The notes beneath the pieces are model-generated. The model ran no database searches. It saw only the letters and a list, made by a program, of their open reading frames with translations, and was not told where the DNA came from. A DNA stretch of 64,000 bases from NCBI RefSeq assembly GCF_000002595.2, contig NC_057015.1, positions 4,185,955-4,249,954 on the forward strand, written 5' to 3'. This document shows positions 14,286 through 26,185 of the stretch, piece by piece. The position numbers and the translations under genes are program-made. Position 1 is the stretch's first letter, and every line of letters starts with the position of its first letter. Source of the DNA: Chlamydomonas reinhardtii (lineage: Eukaryota > Chlorophyta > Chlorophyceae > Chlamydomonadales > Chlamydomonadaceae).

Positions 14286-14931
14286 ATGTCTTCGCGTGTT
14301 GGCTGGAATCCCACTGTCCGTAGCCGTCTAGAGGTGAGATAGCGCTCTGTCCAAAAGCTGAGGTACCGACAGCGTTCGCGTCATCAAAACTCGCCTTACG
14401 CTCGCTGGCTCTTGTCCCCGCAGAAATTCCGTTTTGCGCTCTTTGTGAGCGTGCCGATTGTGGTTGGGTTCGGCCTGGGCCGCTACCACGAGTTCTGGGA
14501 GTTTGTCGAGGAGTGGGTGAGTGCGATCGTGGAGGGCAGGGTGCTGCGCGCTCTCGGCGACGGCTGCAATATGATAGCTGTACACGTTATAAGCGTTTGG
14601 CGGAGGGAGCGGAGCCCGCGCCGGGGTTGGATAGGGCGGGCCCTTGCGCGCTGGTTGGGCCGTGCCTCAGTTGCGGTCACCGACTTGCGCCACGCCCGCC
14701 TCGCAGCTCCCCGTACTGACGCACACCCTGTCCCTTCTTGAATGTCACGTGCTTCTGCAGACTCGCTCCGCCGCTGCTAATCCCAAGGGCCCCTACCTGC
14801 CGAAGGACCTGACGGAGCACCGGCCCACGCTGCAGAGCGAGTACAGCAAGCTCATCCTGGAGCAGGCCCTAGACGCGGCGCTGGAGGACGCGCGCAAGGC
14901 TAAGAGCGAGCGCCTGGCGAAGCAGGCCTAG
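14286..14931 (+). CDS. PET100-like small mitochondrial membrane protein
   Basis: Three exons (14286-14333, 14424-14516, 14761-14931) join in phase into 103 aa. Residues 15-35 hold a short N-terminal membrane segment introduced by LEKFRFALFVSVPIVV. This resembles the LEIFR...P start of PET100, an inner-membrane chaperone of cytochrome c oxidase assembly. A charged helical tail follows, ending DARKAKSERLAKQA, as in PET100. The match is by remembered pattern, so another single-pass inner-membrane protein is possible. The stop is followed after only 96 bases by the start of the next gene on the same strand, with no TGTAA between them and no other ATG after this ORF's own start; see findings. Confidence 0.55.
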
Positions 14932-15027
14932 AGCAGCAGCCTAACTGGGAAAGAAGGCTCCGGCGCAGGCATAGCAGCAGTAGCAGCCGCAGCAGTAGCA
15001 ATTCGCAGTCACGGCTAGCAGTGCCCA

Positions 15028-16233
15028 ATGGTCACCACGCGCAGCGGCATCACCACCGCGGCCGACGGCGTCGCCGCTGGCACCGCCGCCACCGCCAGCA
15101 GCAAGGCGCTCCTGCGCTGCCTAGTCACCGGCGGCGCGGGCTTCCTGGGCCGCCATGTGGTGCAGCAGCTGCTGGACAGCGGCAAGTACGAGGTGACGGT
15201 GTTTGACGTGCGGCCGCTGGAGTCGCCGCGGCCGCATGCCAGCGTCGTGGGTGACCTGCGCAAGCCGGCGGACGTGGCGGCGGCGGTGGAGGGCATGGAT
15301 GTGGTGTTCCACATCGCCACCGCTGCGCCCACGGGCGAGAACGCGCTCAACATCGCGCTGATGAATGGCGTCAACGTGGACGGCACGCGGCACCTGCTGG
15401 AGGCCTGCCTGGCGGCGGGCGTGGGCAAGGTGGTGTACACCAGCTCGGCGTCCGTGGTGTTTGATGGCAAGGCGCTGGTCATGGCGGACGAGGCGGCCAC
15501 GCCCTACGCCGCCCGCCCCATGGACCACTACACGCGCACCAAGATCCTGGGCGAGCAGATGGTGCTCGAGTACAACGGCAAGCCGCTGGCCAAGCCTGCG
15601 GCCGCCTCCGGCGCCACCACCTTGGCCACCGTGGCGCTGCGCCCCAGCGGCATCTTCGGCGAGGGAGATGCCGTGTTCGTGCCCACGCTGGCGCGCAACG
15701 CCCGCGCCGGCAAGATGAAGTACATCCTGGGCTCGGGGCGCAACGAGTGCGATTTCACCTACGCCGGCAACGTGGCGCACGCGCATCTGCTGGCAGCGGC
15801 GGCGCTGGAGCCGGGCGCAGCGCTGGCGGGCAAGCCCTACTTCGTCACCAATGATGAGCCCAAGCGCTTCTGGGACATGATGGGCGACATGTGTGCTGGC
15901 CTGGGCTACGGCCGGCCGCGCATCCACCTGCCCTTCCTGCTGGTGATTGTGCTGGCCGCCATCTTCGAGTACCTGGTTCTGCCACTGGTCAAGGCGCTGG
16001 GCAAGGAGCTGCGCAGCGACTTCACCGTGAACCGCATCCTCATCGCCACCACCAACCGCACCTTCAGCATCAAGGCCGCCAAGCGCGATTTTGCCTACAC
16101 ACCGCAGATCAGCATGAAGGACGCGATTGCCAAGACGCTGGCGTCCTTCGCGAGCCTGCGCGCGGACGCGCCGGCGGTGGCGGGCGGGGGTGGTGGTGGT
16201 GCGGCGGCGGGTGCGGGCAAGAAGGCCGCGTGA
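15028..16233 (+). CDS. Sterol-4alpha-carboxylate 3-dehydrogenase (3beta-HSD/D)
   Basis: A 401-aa short-chain dehydrogenase of the 3beta-hydroxysteroid dehydrogenase/C4-decarboxylase type (ERG26/NSDHL). It oxidatively decarboxylates 4alpha-carboxysterols during sterol C-4 demethylation, usually at the ER. The NAD(P)-binding motif TGGAGFLG is at residues 34-41. YTSSASVVF is near 137-145, and the catalytic Tyr-x3-Lys is Y168/K172 in HYTRTKILGE. A hydrophobic segment at about 301-321 (LPFLLVIVLAAIF...) could anchor it in the membrane. It has no introns, which is unusual among its neighbours. Its 5' UTR would have to fit in 96 bases unless it is the second cistron of the upstream gene. The Ala/Gly-rich C-terminal tail is dispensable-looking. 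Confidence 0.88.
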   Translation: MVTTRSGITTAADGVAAGTAATASSKALLRCLVTGGAGFLGRHVVQQLLDSGKYEVTVFDVRPLESPRPHASVVGDLRKPADVAAAVEGMDVVFHIATAAPTGENALNIALMNGVNVDGTRHLLEACLAAGVGKVVYTSSASVVFDGKALVMADEAATPYAARPMDHYTRTKILGEQMVLEYNGKPLAKPAAASGATTLATVALRPSGIFGEGDAVFVPTLARNARAGKMKYILGSGRNECDFTYAGNVAHAHLLAAAALEPGAALAGKPYFVTNDEPKRFWDMMGDMCAGLGYGRPRIHLPFLLVIVLAAIFEYLVLPLVKALGKELRSDFTVNRILIATTNRTFSIKAAKRDFAYTPQISMKDAIAKTLASFASLRADAPAVAGGGGGGAAAGAGKKAA

Positions 16234-17439
16234 GCGTGTGTTGAGGGTGGCGGTGTGGTGGTAGGCTGTCACGGAGATATGCATAACTGCGCGCGGCAAG
16301 TCATTGCACATGTGAACTGTTTGGTATGAAAAGCGTCCTGACTGATAGGTGATGGGTACAGTTGTGCTGTTGAGTGTGACGTGGAACGACACCTTGCCCA
16401 CGACGAAACTTGCTTGGAGTGCGCAGCATGCGCACGCTACGTACATGTCACTCTCTAGCGGCGGTTACATTGTTGCTTTTTATGGAAACGTTGCGAATGT
16501 CTGCTGGCAAGGATGACTTTAAGCTTTGCACCGCACACATTGACGCCCTGTCCCACACACAAATGTCTACTTGAGTGCGTGGATGCTATAACCTGCATGC
16601 GCCGTGACACAGCACCTCCACGTCAGCAAGTCAGCCCATACCGTACGTGGTGCAATGTAGGAACTTCCAATCACATGTTATTCAGCGTTCTTGCGTGCGA
16701 TCAATCATAAGATATCATAGTCTGGGATTACGTTGACAAGTGTGTGAGTGCGAGAGCGTGCGATCGTGGCTGAATCACATGTTGCTATGTGGCATCTCTG
16801 CATGAACATTGCACAGTTCACGAGTACGATGTGCCTGCTATAAGGGTTGAAGCACGCCGGGGGGCAGAGGGGCCCTGATGGGTCATCCAACTGCAGCCGC
16901 TGACCGCCTACACGCGTTCATGACGTGATGACGCTGCTTAGTGCTATCCACCAGCCTACCGGCCCTGCGGCCCCACACCCCGCGCCCACTGCAGCCGGCC
17001 CCTCAGTACCCCTCGCCAGGCCGCTCCTTCCAGCTGATGGCCCCCATACAACCCGCTAACCTAACCCAAAGTGGTCACAAACGCTTTGGTGAAGGCGGTT
17101 CCGCCGCTGGATGGTGGCCACTCGTCCTTGCGGGCGGGGCGCGGGGCGCGCCTGGACGAGGGGAGGGGGGCTGAAGCAACCCGAGACCAGGGAAAGATGA
17201 AAAGGCCGCGGACATGTAGCAAGAAGCGCGGGTTCCACACAGTCGAAGTTCATGGATAGATTCAACGTGCGTGCTTCTAATCCTATGCCCGTCCCACCCG
17301 TCCATCACTCGGTAGGCACGCACGAGTCTATACTACACGTGCCCTACGCATCCAAGATAATCCGAGCTTCGCACCTATCACAGGGTATTTGGCACCAGCC
17401 GCACTGCCGAAGACTTGACTACATCGGAGACTACGGTAT
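16234..17439. other. 3' UTR and gene-free stretch after 3beta-HSD
   Basis: No convincing coding exon. The sequence is less GC-rich than the genes. No plus-strand TGTAA follows the 3beta-HSD stop in the next several hundred bases, so its poly(A) signal is probably a variant such as TGTAG near 16655. A minus-strand TGTAA at 16464-16468 is the first seen downstream of the secreted-protein gene at 18140, but it is far away. Confidence 0.4.
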
Positions 17440-17910
17440 CTCTATGCCACACGAAGGTGGTTGTATGTACACGTGCAAGGCACGCCACTTAACGGACAAT
17501 GATATACGCCTTCGGCGCCAGTGCACATCCTTGCGCCGCTCCAAAAGAACAGAGGACAATTTTAAAGTAACTGCACGACATGCTACTTGGCAGCGCCGTC
17601 GTGTTTTGTCCCTCCCATGTAAGTTAGCTTGCTTGCTTGCGGCAACATCATGCATGGGTACCCCTCATGGCAGCTACTGCAGCAGACTGCACGCACCAGC
17701 GTGCACACACGGCCAGCAACGATCTAGCAACCACGCAGCCCCCAATCTAGACCCGACCGCCGATGCAGAGCCGCCTACCCGCCTAGCAGCCCCACGCGAT
17801 TGTAAGTGCGTGCTGTCTGCGGCACACCTCCCTCAAGTTCATGCGACGTTGGGTGTACGTGCTGTATGACTGGCTAGACTCTGCTGGCACCTTCCATGTG
17901 GGCGTGCGAT
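17440..17910. repeat. Duplicated flank, copy 1
   Basis: Downstream flank of the first secreted-protein gene. It is related in the same orientation to about 21850-22345, the downstream flank of the second. Shared islands include CGCCAGTGCACAT followed by CTTGCGCCGCT, TACCCCTCATGG, and a block around CTAGACCCGAC with GCCGATGC and AGAGCCGCC nearby. This shows that the duplication unit includes non-coding DNA 3' of the gene. Confidence 0.7.
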
Positions 17911-18139
17911 TGTGTTCAGCCGACTCCTATTGACCGCTAGTCATGCGTGCGCTTTCCCAGTCAGCCAGCCAGCAGTTGGGCCGCCTTGCCAGATGGTGTC
18001 GTTGGTTGCGCCTCAACGCTGGTTGGCTGCCAAGTGCTTGTGACCCCCTCACCTTACCCCACCAGGCGCGCCCACTCCTGTCATTCACACCATGCGGCAT
18101 CAAATAGCATGCTGCATTTGCTGACCCAAGCAGCACCAC

Positions 18140-19753
<1,614 letters not shown>

Positions 19754-21283
19754 GGTTGAAGAACGCCGGGAACGCGTTTACGACGCTGCTTTTTCCTGAT
19801 GAGGGAGCAGAGAGTGGAGCAGGAGTGTGTGTGGGGGGAGTAGGGGGAGAGACCGTGTGCGTGGTTCAGCGATGGAGTCAGGAGACGCCTGCTGCAGCAC
19901 AGAACCCAAGCCCAGAAACCCTACAGTGGAGAGTATGCGTGCGCAGCGAGAGTCGCCGGAGCTTGAGCGTCCACGACGAGAATGGTTTCGCCCTGAAATG
20001 GAGTGCAACGGTTCAGTCCTCAAGTGACAGCCCTCTCTTGTGCTTCATTTCATGTATAACAGGCAAACCACTCAAAGACATCTAAATGTGTTTGCTGTTG
20101 CGCCCTGACAACGTATGCAGCATGTCGGGGCATCGCCACGTCGCCAGCATGCCGCTGGCGGCCTTAGATAGCAAATGATTGGCACCTTCTCAGCAGTCTC
20201 ATTGGTCGACAAATGGACAGTTCCCAAAATTAGGATACTAGGTCCCTCGGCGACGACGCCAGTATAACCAACCTGTTCGGGCGGAAGGAATGGCAATAAC
20301 TAAGTCCTACTTGACATCTTCAGCCGTCTTCGGTGTCCAGTATTGTTGATGGGTTGGTTACAAGTTGTCCGGCGCCCATGTCGGCTTTCCAAACAAATTG
20401 AAGGCGCCGCGATGTACGTGTCAGGCTGTGTCAGCCCACATACGCTTAAGTTTAGCAGTTTTGAAGTTCAGGACGCCGACCACACTTCTGGAGGTGGAAC
20501 TTGGTTGGGCCCAGTGCCTTGGCCTGGCGCGGGCCACCCGTGGGCCACCTACAGCGGCTCTTGGGCTGGGGAGGTGGCGACAGGGCGGTATGACCAATGG
20601 CCCGTAATGGTCTCCGCTTGGATGAAGGTGTGGCGCAGCGCAGCGCAATTGGCAGCGCGTGCCCGCTCGTCTAGCTAAGGGACGGGGGGCACTCCGCCTT
20701 CCGCTCTGGTCTACGTACGCATTAGTTCCGCAACACTCGTCAATAATAGGGGTGACGGGCGGGGGGAAGGGTGTCCTTTATAGTCGGCCCAGCAGAACCG
20801 GCCTCGGCTCTACAACGTCATGTTCGCTTGTGCGTGTTGCGTCTTTTCAAGCACGCCAATCCGGCCCCCAACACCTCAAGGAAGGCCCCTGACATGCCGT
20901 GACAAGTCAGTGACGACCCCTGCCCATGACCAATCGTACTTTGAATACGAGCAGGGGTCGGGGTTAATAGCCAATAAAGTGGTTGTGGGCATGGGTTGAG
21001 AACATGCTCGTGGACAGAGGTCACGGTCTGGATCCGGAGTCGGGGCCTCGGGGGTCCTATCCGACCCCCTTCCAATGTTCAGGTATACACATGAGTCTCG
21101 GACTCGCCATTGTGCGGGATAGGTCAGTGGCCGCTGGTGCGCGGCAGGCACGTAGGTGCAGCGGATACGGGATACCCCGGTGCAGTAAAGTAGGACCGCT
21201 AACCTCATATGGGGTACTGGCCTTTGTGTGGCACCAAGCTGAGGCTTGCTTGAAAGGACGGCGGCTCCCGTCCGCACGGCCGC
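19754..21283. other. Gene-free stretch between the paralogues
   Basis: Upstream region of paralogue 1 followed by sequence with no supported gene. Short ORFs present show no protein-like pattern. It contains a 10-bp inverted repeat at 20914-20960. Confidence 0.4.
20914..20960. repeat. Inverted repeat, 10-bp arms
   Basis: CGACCCCTGC at 20914-20923 is repeated as its exact reverse complement at 20951-20960, leaving a 27-nt loop. Purpose unknown. Confidence 0.8.
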
Positions 21284-21291
21284 ACCGCACC

Positions 21292-21528
21292 CAGGGGTCG
21301 TATCTTGTTTTTGGGGTAATGTCTAGCTCCAGACAAAAACGGCCGGGTGGCCGCCGTCTTTTGTCTGGCACATGGCGGTTTGGGGGCTTCTCCATAGGAA
21401 TTCGGACAAAACCGGTCCCAAACCCGGGCCAACAAAGTCTCGCCCCGGACAATAGCCCCCGGAAGGAATGTCTAGGAAACGGCCAAAACGGCCGATTAAT
21501 GTCTGGAGACATTAAGATAGGAGCCCTG
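21292..21528. mobile_element. 237-bp hAT-like MITE with 8-bp TSD
   Basis: Terminal inverted repeats begin CAGGGGTCGTATCTTG on the left and, read from the right end, CAGGGCTCCTATCTTA. Direct 8-bp copies of ACCGCACC flank it at 21284-21291 and 21529-21536. A CAGGG terminus with an 8-bp target duplication is typical of hAT elements. Inside are several AATGTCT/AGACATT motifs, including a near-palindrome at about 21499-21514. It has no coding capacity, so it would depend on transposase from elsewhere. Confidence 0.85.
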
Positions 21529-21849
21529 ACCGCACCGCACCGTCACCGCAGTCCCTGTGTATGCTCCGTCAGGCTCCATGCTTGGCAACTTACAAACAGC
21601 AGCCGGTCATCTGGTCACGCTCGCTTGCATTCATACAAGTCAACTGGCCTGTCCCTTTTTGATTCACACCAACTGCAAAATGACGCCAGTGGTCCAACTT
21701 CAAGATTCTGATCCGGTGACTGTCCCGTTTGCCTCTGGCATCCGCTACCTCACATGAACAACAGTACTTACGCAAGCCCCAGCACTGGCCAAAATCTTAC
21801 AATGCCGTGCACGTCCATAGCGGGGCATACCGGTATTACACACGCCACC

Positions 21850-22345
21850 ACAGCCCCACCACACCACACGCCATCACATACAGCACGCCAAGGACTGCAC
21901 GCCCACGCCATATTTCTAATGCCCCAGTCAGCTTCACGTATACACACGTACACATCACAACACCTCCAGCGCCAGTGCACATTCTTGCGCCGCTTGGAAA
22001 TAAACAGGCAAAACTTGTCACGGCACTTGTAGGATTCATTGCATGACAGGCTGCATGGCCGCGCCCTCCCATATAAATAAGTAAGCTTGCCTAGGCAACA
22101 CGGATACCCCTCATGGAAGCTACTGCGTGCGTGCAGCCATGTACATAAGGCAATTGACGTAGCATTTCGCAACCACTTAGCCCCCGACCTAGACCCGACT
22201 GCCGATGCGGAGCCGCCAACCCCCCCGCCCAGCAGCCCCAGGCCAGCATGCGTACGGTCTGCGACACATTCCCTCGATTTATGCGGGGTAATATGTGTAC
22301 ATGCCGTATGGCTGGCGCCTTCCATAGATGCACGAGAGGTGTGTG
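21850..22345. repeat. Duplicated flank, copy 2
   Basis: Downstream flank of the second secreted-protein gene, the counterpart of 17440-17910 in the same orientation. The two copies are clearly related but interrupted by many small differences, so the duplication is not recent. Confidence 0.7.
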
Positions 22346-22389
22346 ATTGATAATAAAATACGACGCACCCGGAGCGTCCCCCTGCCCAC

Positions 22390-22689
22390 TCACGCCAGCA
22401 CACGGCGGTGGGCTGGAGCATCCATGATGAAAGTCTTGGTGTAGTAGGACACAAATGCTACGTTGTCGATGCTCACCAGCTTGGTCCAGTCCAGCACCAA
22501 GTCGCCGTACCTCAGAGAGATGTAAGGGCTCGGGTTGAACGCCAGCCCGGGGGCGGAAATGCCGCAGTTGGCGAAGCTGCTGCTGGTGGTGACCTTCGTG
22601 CTGCCAGTGTACTCCACGGTTGTGGTCCTGAGCGCACATGTGCAACCAGCAGTTTCCGTTTGGTTCGTTTCCCACGCATGCACACAGAG

Positions 22690-22771
<82 letters not shown>

Positions 22772-24717
22772 GGTGCGGTCACACTCGATGCTTAGCAGCA
22801 AGGCAGGCAGGCGCACGTTTCGATTGCTCCCCCCTCCCCATACACATACAAATACACACACAGGGAGGGCTTTCGTGTCGTTTTTTGACACAGCGCTATA
22901 CGGTACGCGCGCCAGCCACAGCGCAAGATAAGGCCAAATATCACACTTGCCGCATTCATGCACTCTACTGTATCCTCCTCATGCACTCTACTGTATCCTC
23001 CTCATGCACTCTACTAGTATCCTCCCTGCCCTCCTGGCGCCCGCTGCCCCCGCTCCCGCATTCCCACCGCGCGCCGCTCACTTAGGCGAGGCATATAGGA
23101 AAACGCTGCAGTCCGCGTCAACGGTGAAGCCGCCACGGAACCACCCGCAGTCCGCGCCGAACACCTCACAGGTGTAACTGACGTTGACGAGGCCCCTCAG
23201 CGTCATGTGGCTGGCGTTGTACCCGACATTGAATTTCTGCAAGCCGGCCGTGGGCGAGACCGTAACAGATGAGTCGATGCTGCGGCTGGTCGGCTGGAGG
23301 CAGTTGGCGCCGCTGCGGCTGACGGAGCCCGTCACAGCGGCATAGCGGTCCAGGCCCGCGGTCTGGTCAGTGTTTTCCGTCTGCGGGTTCCAGTGTGTGT
23401 TAAAAGCACAACAAGAACATAGCGCCAGTGTGTGTGTGTATGTATGTATGTGCGTGTGTGAAAGTGTGCCAGCGAAAGGCGTGTGAGTGCCCGGATGGAA
23501 GCGCGTGCGTGCCTGCGCAAGCGCTTTCCGACTCTTCAGTGGTCATACACAGGCTGCTGCACTGCTACAGCACCGCGTGCACGTACCAGTAGGCCCAGCA
23601 TGTTCAGGGACCACTTGGTGATGCAGCCGTCAACCTCGTTTGTGGTGGCGGAGAAGAAGAACCGTGAGTACCTCTGCACACACACAGAGTTACCGTTACA
23701 GTGCAGTGCAGCGCGGGGGCGACGCAGCGTGGCCTTCCCCACAATTTTGCCATGGGCGGGGTTGCTCCTTCCCAGGTCCAAGGCAGACGCATTGCAGGAG
23801 TCCAAAACCTGAGTAACTGTTGGCCATCCAGTGCATGGCCATGATAAAAAATAATGCCCCGCCCCCAACCGAACTTACGGACTCGGTCGAGGACCGGACA
23901 GCCTGTCCAGCCAGGGGGGGGGGTAGGAAACAAAGTGCCAGACCCCATGCCCCGAAATCCCCCGGGACCGCCCTTGAGGGGACGATGACCGACCCCCCGA
24001 CGGACAAAACCTTGTTGTTCAGGGGTTGAACCCCCTCCATTTAATACCAAAGTGGTGTCAATCGACTCCTCTCGATGAGCACTATCACTCCGTGTCATCA
24101 GCGGTCCTGTTCTGAGACTTCGGTCACCGGCGGGATCCTATCCATTGAAATCCCCTCGACCCAGACCACCCCGCGCTCAACTCTCTGCCGCGTGACGAAT
24201 GGACAATGTGCATGGGCAGCCTTGTTAGGCGTGAACTCGTGCGCACCAGCGCTTCAGAGCCCAGCTGTGTCAGTGCGCATGTGTTGAATGTGGAGACATG
24301 TCCCGACATGTCCACGCCCGGACGCGCAACTTAGCCCTCCCACGCTTTGTTTGTGCTTATTACGTCATAACGTGCACATATGAGCCTCGTACTGCTGCGT
24401 TTGGCCCCTAGTTCTGCTTGTGGGGCGCTTCCCGAAATCCGCCAGGATGGGCTCCCGAAACCCGACGGACCCCCAGGGACGAGGACCGACCCCCCAACTT
24501 TGGCGGCCCAGAACTTCCTCACCAGACACCCCCTTAAAAAACTAAAAGTACGTGCATAATGCTCTCCTAAAGCTCTGTAATTTTGAGCATGGGGTAAGAA
24601 TCTGAGCTTTCTACCCCCCCCTGGTCCAGCCACCCGGCCGATGGGCGCAAGCACCAGAAGCATCGGCAGCAGCGCTGCCGCAAGCCTAACCGCCTGACGC
24701 GCGTTGCTGCTGACCAT
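22390..24717 (-). CDS. Secreted Cys-containing protein, tandem paralogue 2, exon 1 split by a transposon
   Basis: Paralogue of 18140-19753 with the same exon plan. Exon 1 begins at 24717 with a signal peptide (ALLPMLLVLAPIGR). Exons 23587-23673, 23082-23380 and 22390-22627 follow, with cysteines matching VDGCITKWSL, ANCLQP, VDADCSVF and ANCGIS; the end is AHRRVLA. A 712-bp DNA element interrupts exon 1 right after the signal peptide. The host halves are 24634-24717 and 23879-23902. A donor at CGG|GTGGCT and an acceptor at GGACAG|GCT would splice the element out in frame, dropping four codons and giving about 243 aa. If that splice is not used, the gene is broken. The normal exon-1 donor TCC|GTAAG is intact. 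Function unknown. Confidence 0.65.
22699..22771. repeat. CA microsatellite in paralogue 2 intron
   Basis: Pure AC dinucleotide run in the intron before the last exon of paralogue 2. Confidence 0.95.
22957..23025. repeat. 23-bp tandem repeat, three copies
   Basis: Three head-to-tail copies of a unit beginning CATGCACTCTACTGTATCCT, the last slightly diverged, in the same intron as the CA tract. Confidence 0.9.
23912..24623. mobile_element. 712-bp hAT-like non-autonomous DNA element
   Basis: The left end starts CAGGGGGGGGGGTAGGAAA. The right end, read inward, starts CAGGGGGGGGTAGAAAG. GTCCAGC is duplicated at 23905-23911 and 24624-24630 (8 bp, GTCCAGCC, if the terminal C is counted). CAGGG ends with a 7-8 bp duplication suggest hAT. 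Two imperfect direct repeats near both ends share CCCGAAATCC and GACCGACCCCCC. No transposase frame is present. It lies in the first coding exon of paralogue 2. Confidence 0.8.
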
Positions 24718-26185
24718 GTTGGATGCGCGTGGGGAAGAGGTGTGTGCTACCGTCTTGTCCTCTGCCTGCGGGAGGCCAGGCGGTGATTGGCGAGCGAGTG
24801 CGGGGAAACCGTCAACGGCGGGAAGTTCGGTCGAAGTTCCCGCTCCCATAGCTTCAACACAGCCAGCACGCTCCCACACGAAGCCAAGCCAGCAAGACGT
24901 ACTGTGAGGATGATGCGGACGTGGGCAACGAAGCGTCCTGCAAGGACATGAGGCATCGGATAGCAACAGTTCACTCCCGTTTTGTTCCAGCGCTTTAATG
25001 CTTGCCCAGCATGTCCATTTTGCTACTGCGGGGCGTCAGTAGCGGGACACCTGTCAAGACGACGACAATGGCCCAGACATTGGCCCTGTGAACTGCAACG
25101 TAATCGGCTGCGTACGCCCTGATGATGCTTTAAAACAAGGCATACTGCTAATAATGTTTCACAAATACTGCTCGGCTCTCGGTGGACACAAACCGGATTT
25201 ACTTCTTTGCGTTATCAGTCAACTGCGCTCGTTAGCTCGCATACCTGTTCGGACGACCTGTGCGAATGGAATGAAGTAGGCTTGCCAGCGCGACTAACGC
25301 AAAGGCTGCCCGCCGACAGTTAGACTTTGACAGACAATCGCAAAAAAAGCCTGGCAGTCTCACTGCCTGTCCTCTATTTTCTGCAGCCTGAGATGCAGCT
25401 CTGAGTGTTATATTTATTGAGCGAGCGCTCCCTGTCACCCTGCAATAGGCCGCCGTGTGCCTTCGACAGCCCGCCGCTCTGTGATTGTGGGTGGAATGCC
25501 CACGCGGAACGCCCCAGGATCCAGACGGGATGAGAGGCGCCGCGGTGGCGCCGATAAACCACCAACACGCCCAGTGTTCGGCCAGTTGTTACTGCTTACT
25601 GCATATACAATCCTGTTTGAGACAGGGCTCGTTAGGGTTCTTGGAAACGATCCGTCGCCCACATCACATCCGTTGGACAACTCCAACGCCCTGCCGGTTC
25701 CGTCCGTAAGTCGAGCCTTAAGTCACGTTACTGAGTGTGGGAAAGACGACGGCTCCCACGGACGGCTCCCCTAATATTTTGCATCAACTCACTCCTTGTG
25801 CCTTTCAACGCCACATGCCAGCCACGTTGTACTAAATTTGCACGGCCTGGCCAGAATGGCACACCTTCCTGCTGGCGCATTAGTCCGCCGCAGCCAGTGT
25901 GCGGCCCCATCCCAGGCCCCGTCCGGCGGGACGCCATGACTACTGCCCAGTGCCCATGACTACTGCCCAGTGCAACGTACGCGTGATGTGTCGATTCAAC
26001 TGCCTCTTTGCGGCCTCCATCCAGCTAAACCAGCCCAGGGCCAGCTTGCCGTCACCAGCGGCCGAAACGTGGTGCGGGTGATGAGTGGCCGCGTGCGTGC
26101 CGACCCCCAAAACAAACAAAACTGCCAGTCATCCTGCAGGAGCTACCACCATGGTTCCCACTTCTCCCCCAGCGTTGTCCTCATT
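24718..26185. other. Gene-free stretch; promoter of paralogue 2 and 3' UTR of the SR gene
   Basis: No supported gene. The left part must hold the promoter of paralogue 2 and the right part the 3' UTR of the SR-protein gene. A 20-bp direct duplication (ATGACTACTGCCCAGTGC plus two bases) lies near 25937-25975. No minus-strand TGTAA was found here. Confidence 0.4.

Noticed and set aside
15121-16446. 441-aa minus-strand ORF over the 3beta-HSD gene
   Set aside because: His/Arg/Gln-rich antisense shadow; the plus frame has the complete dehydrogenase motifs.
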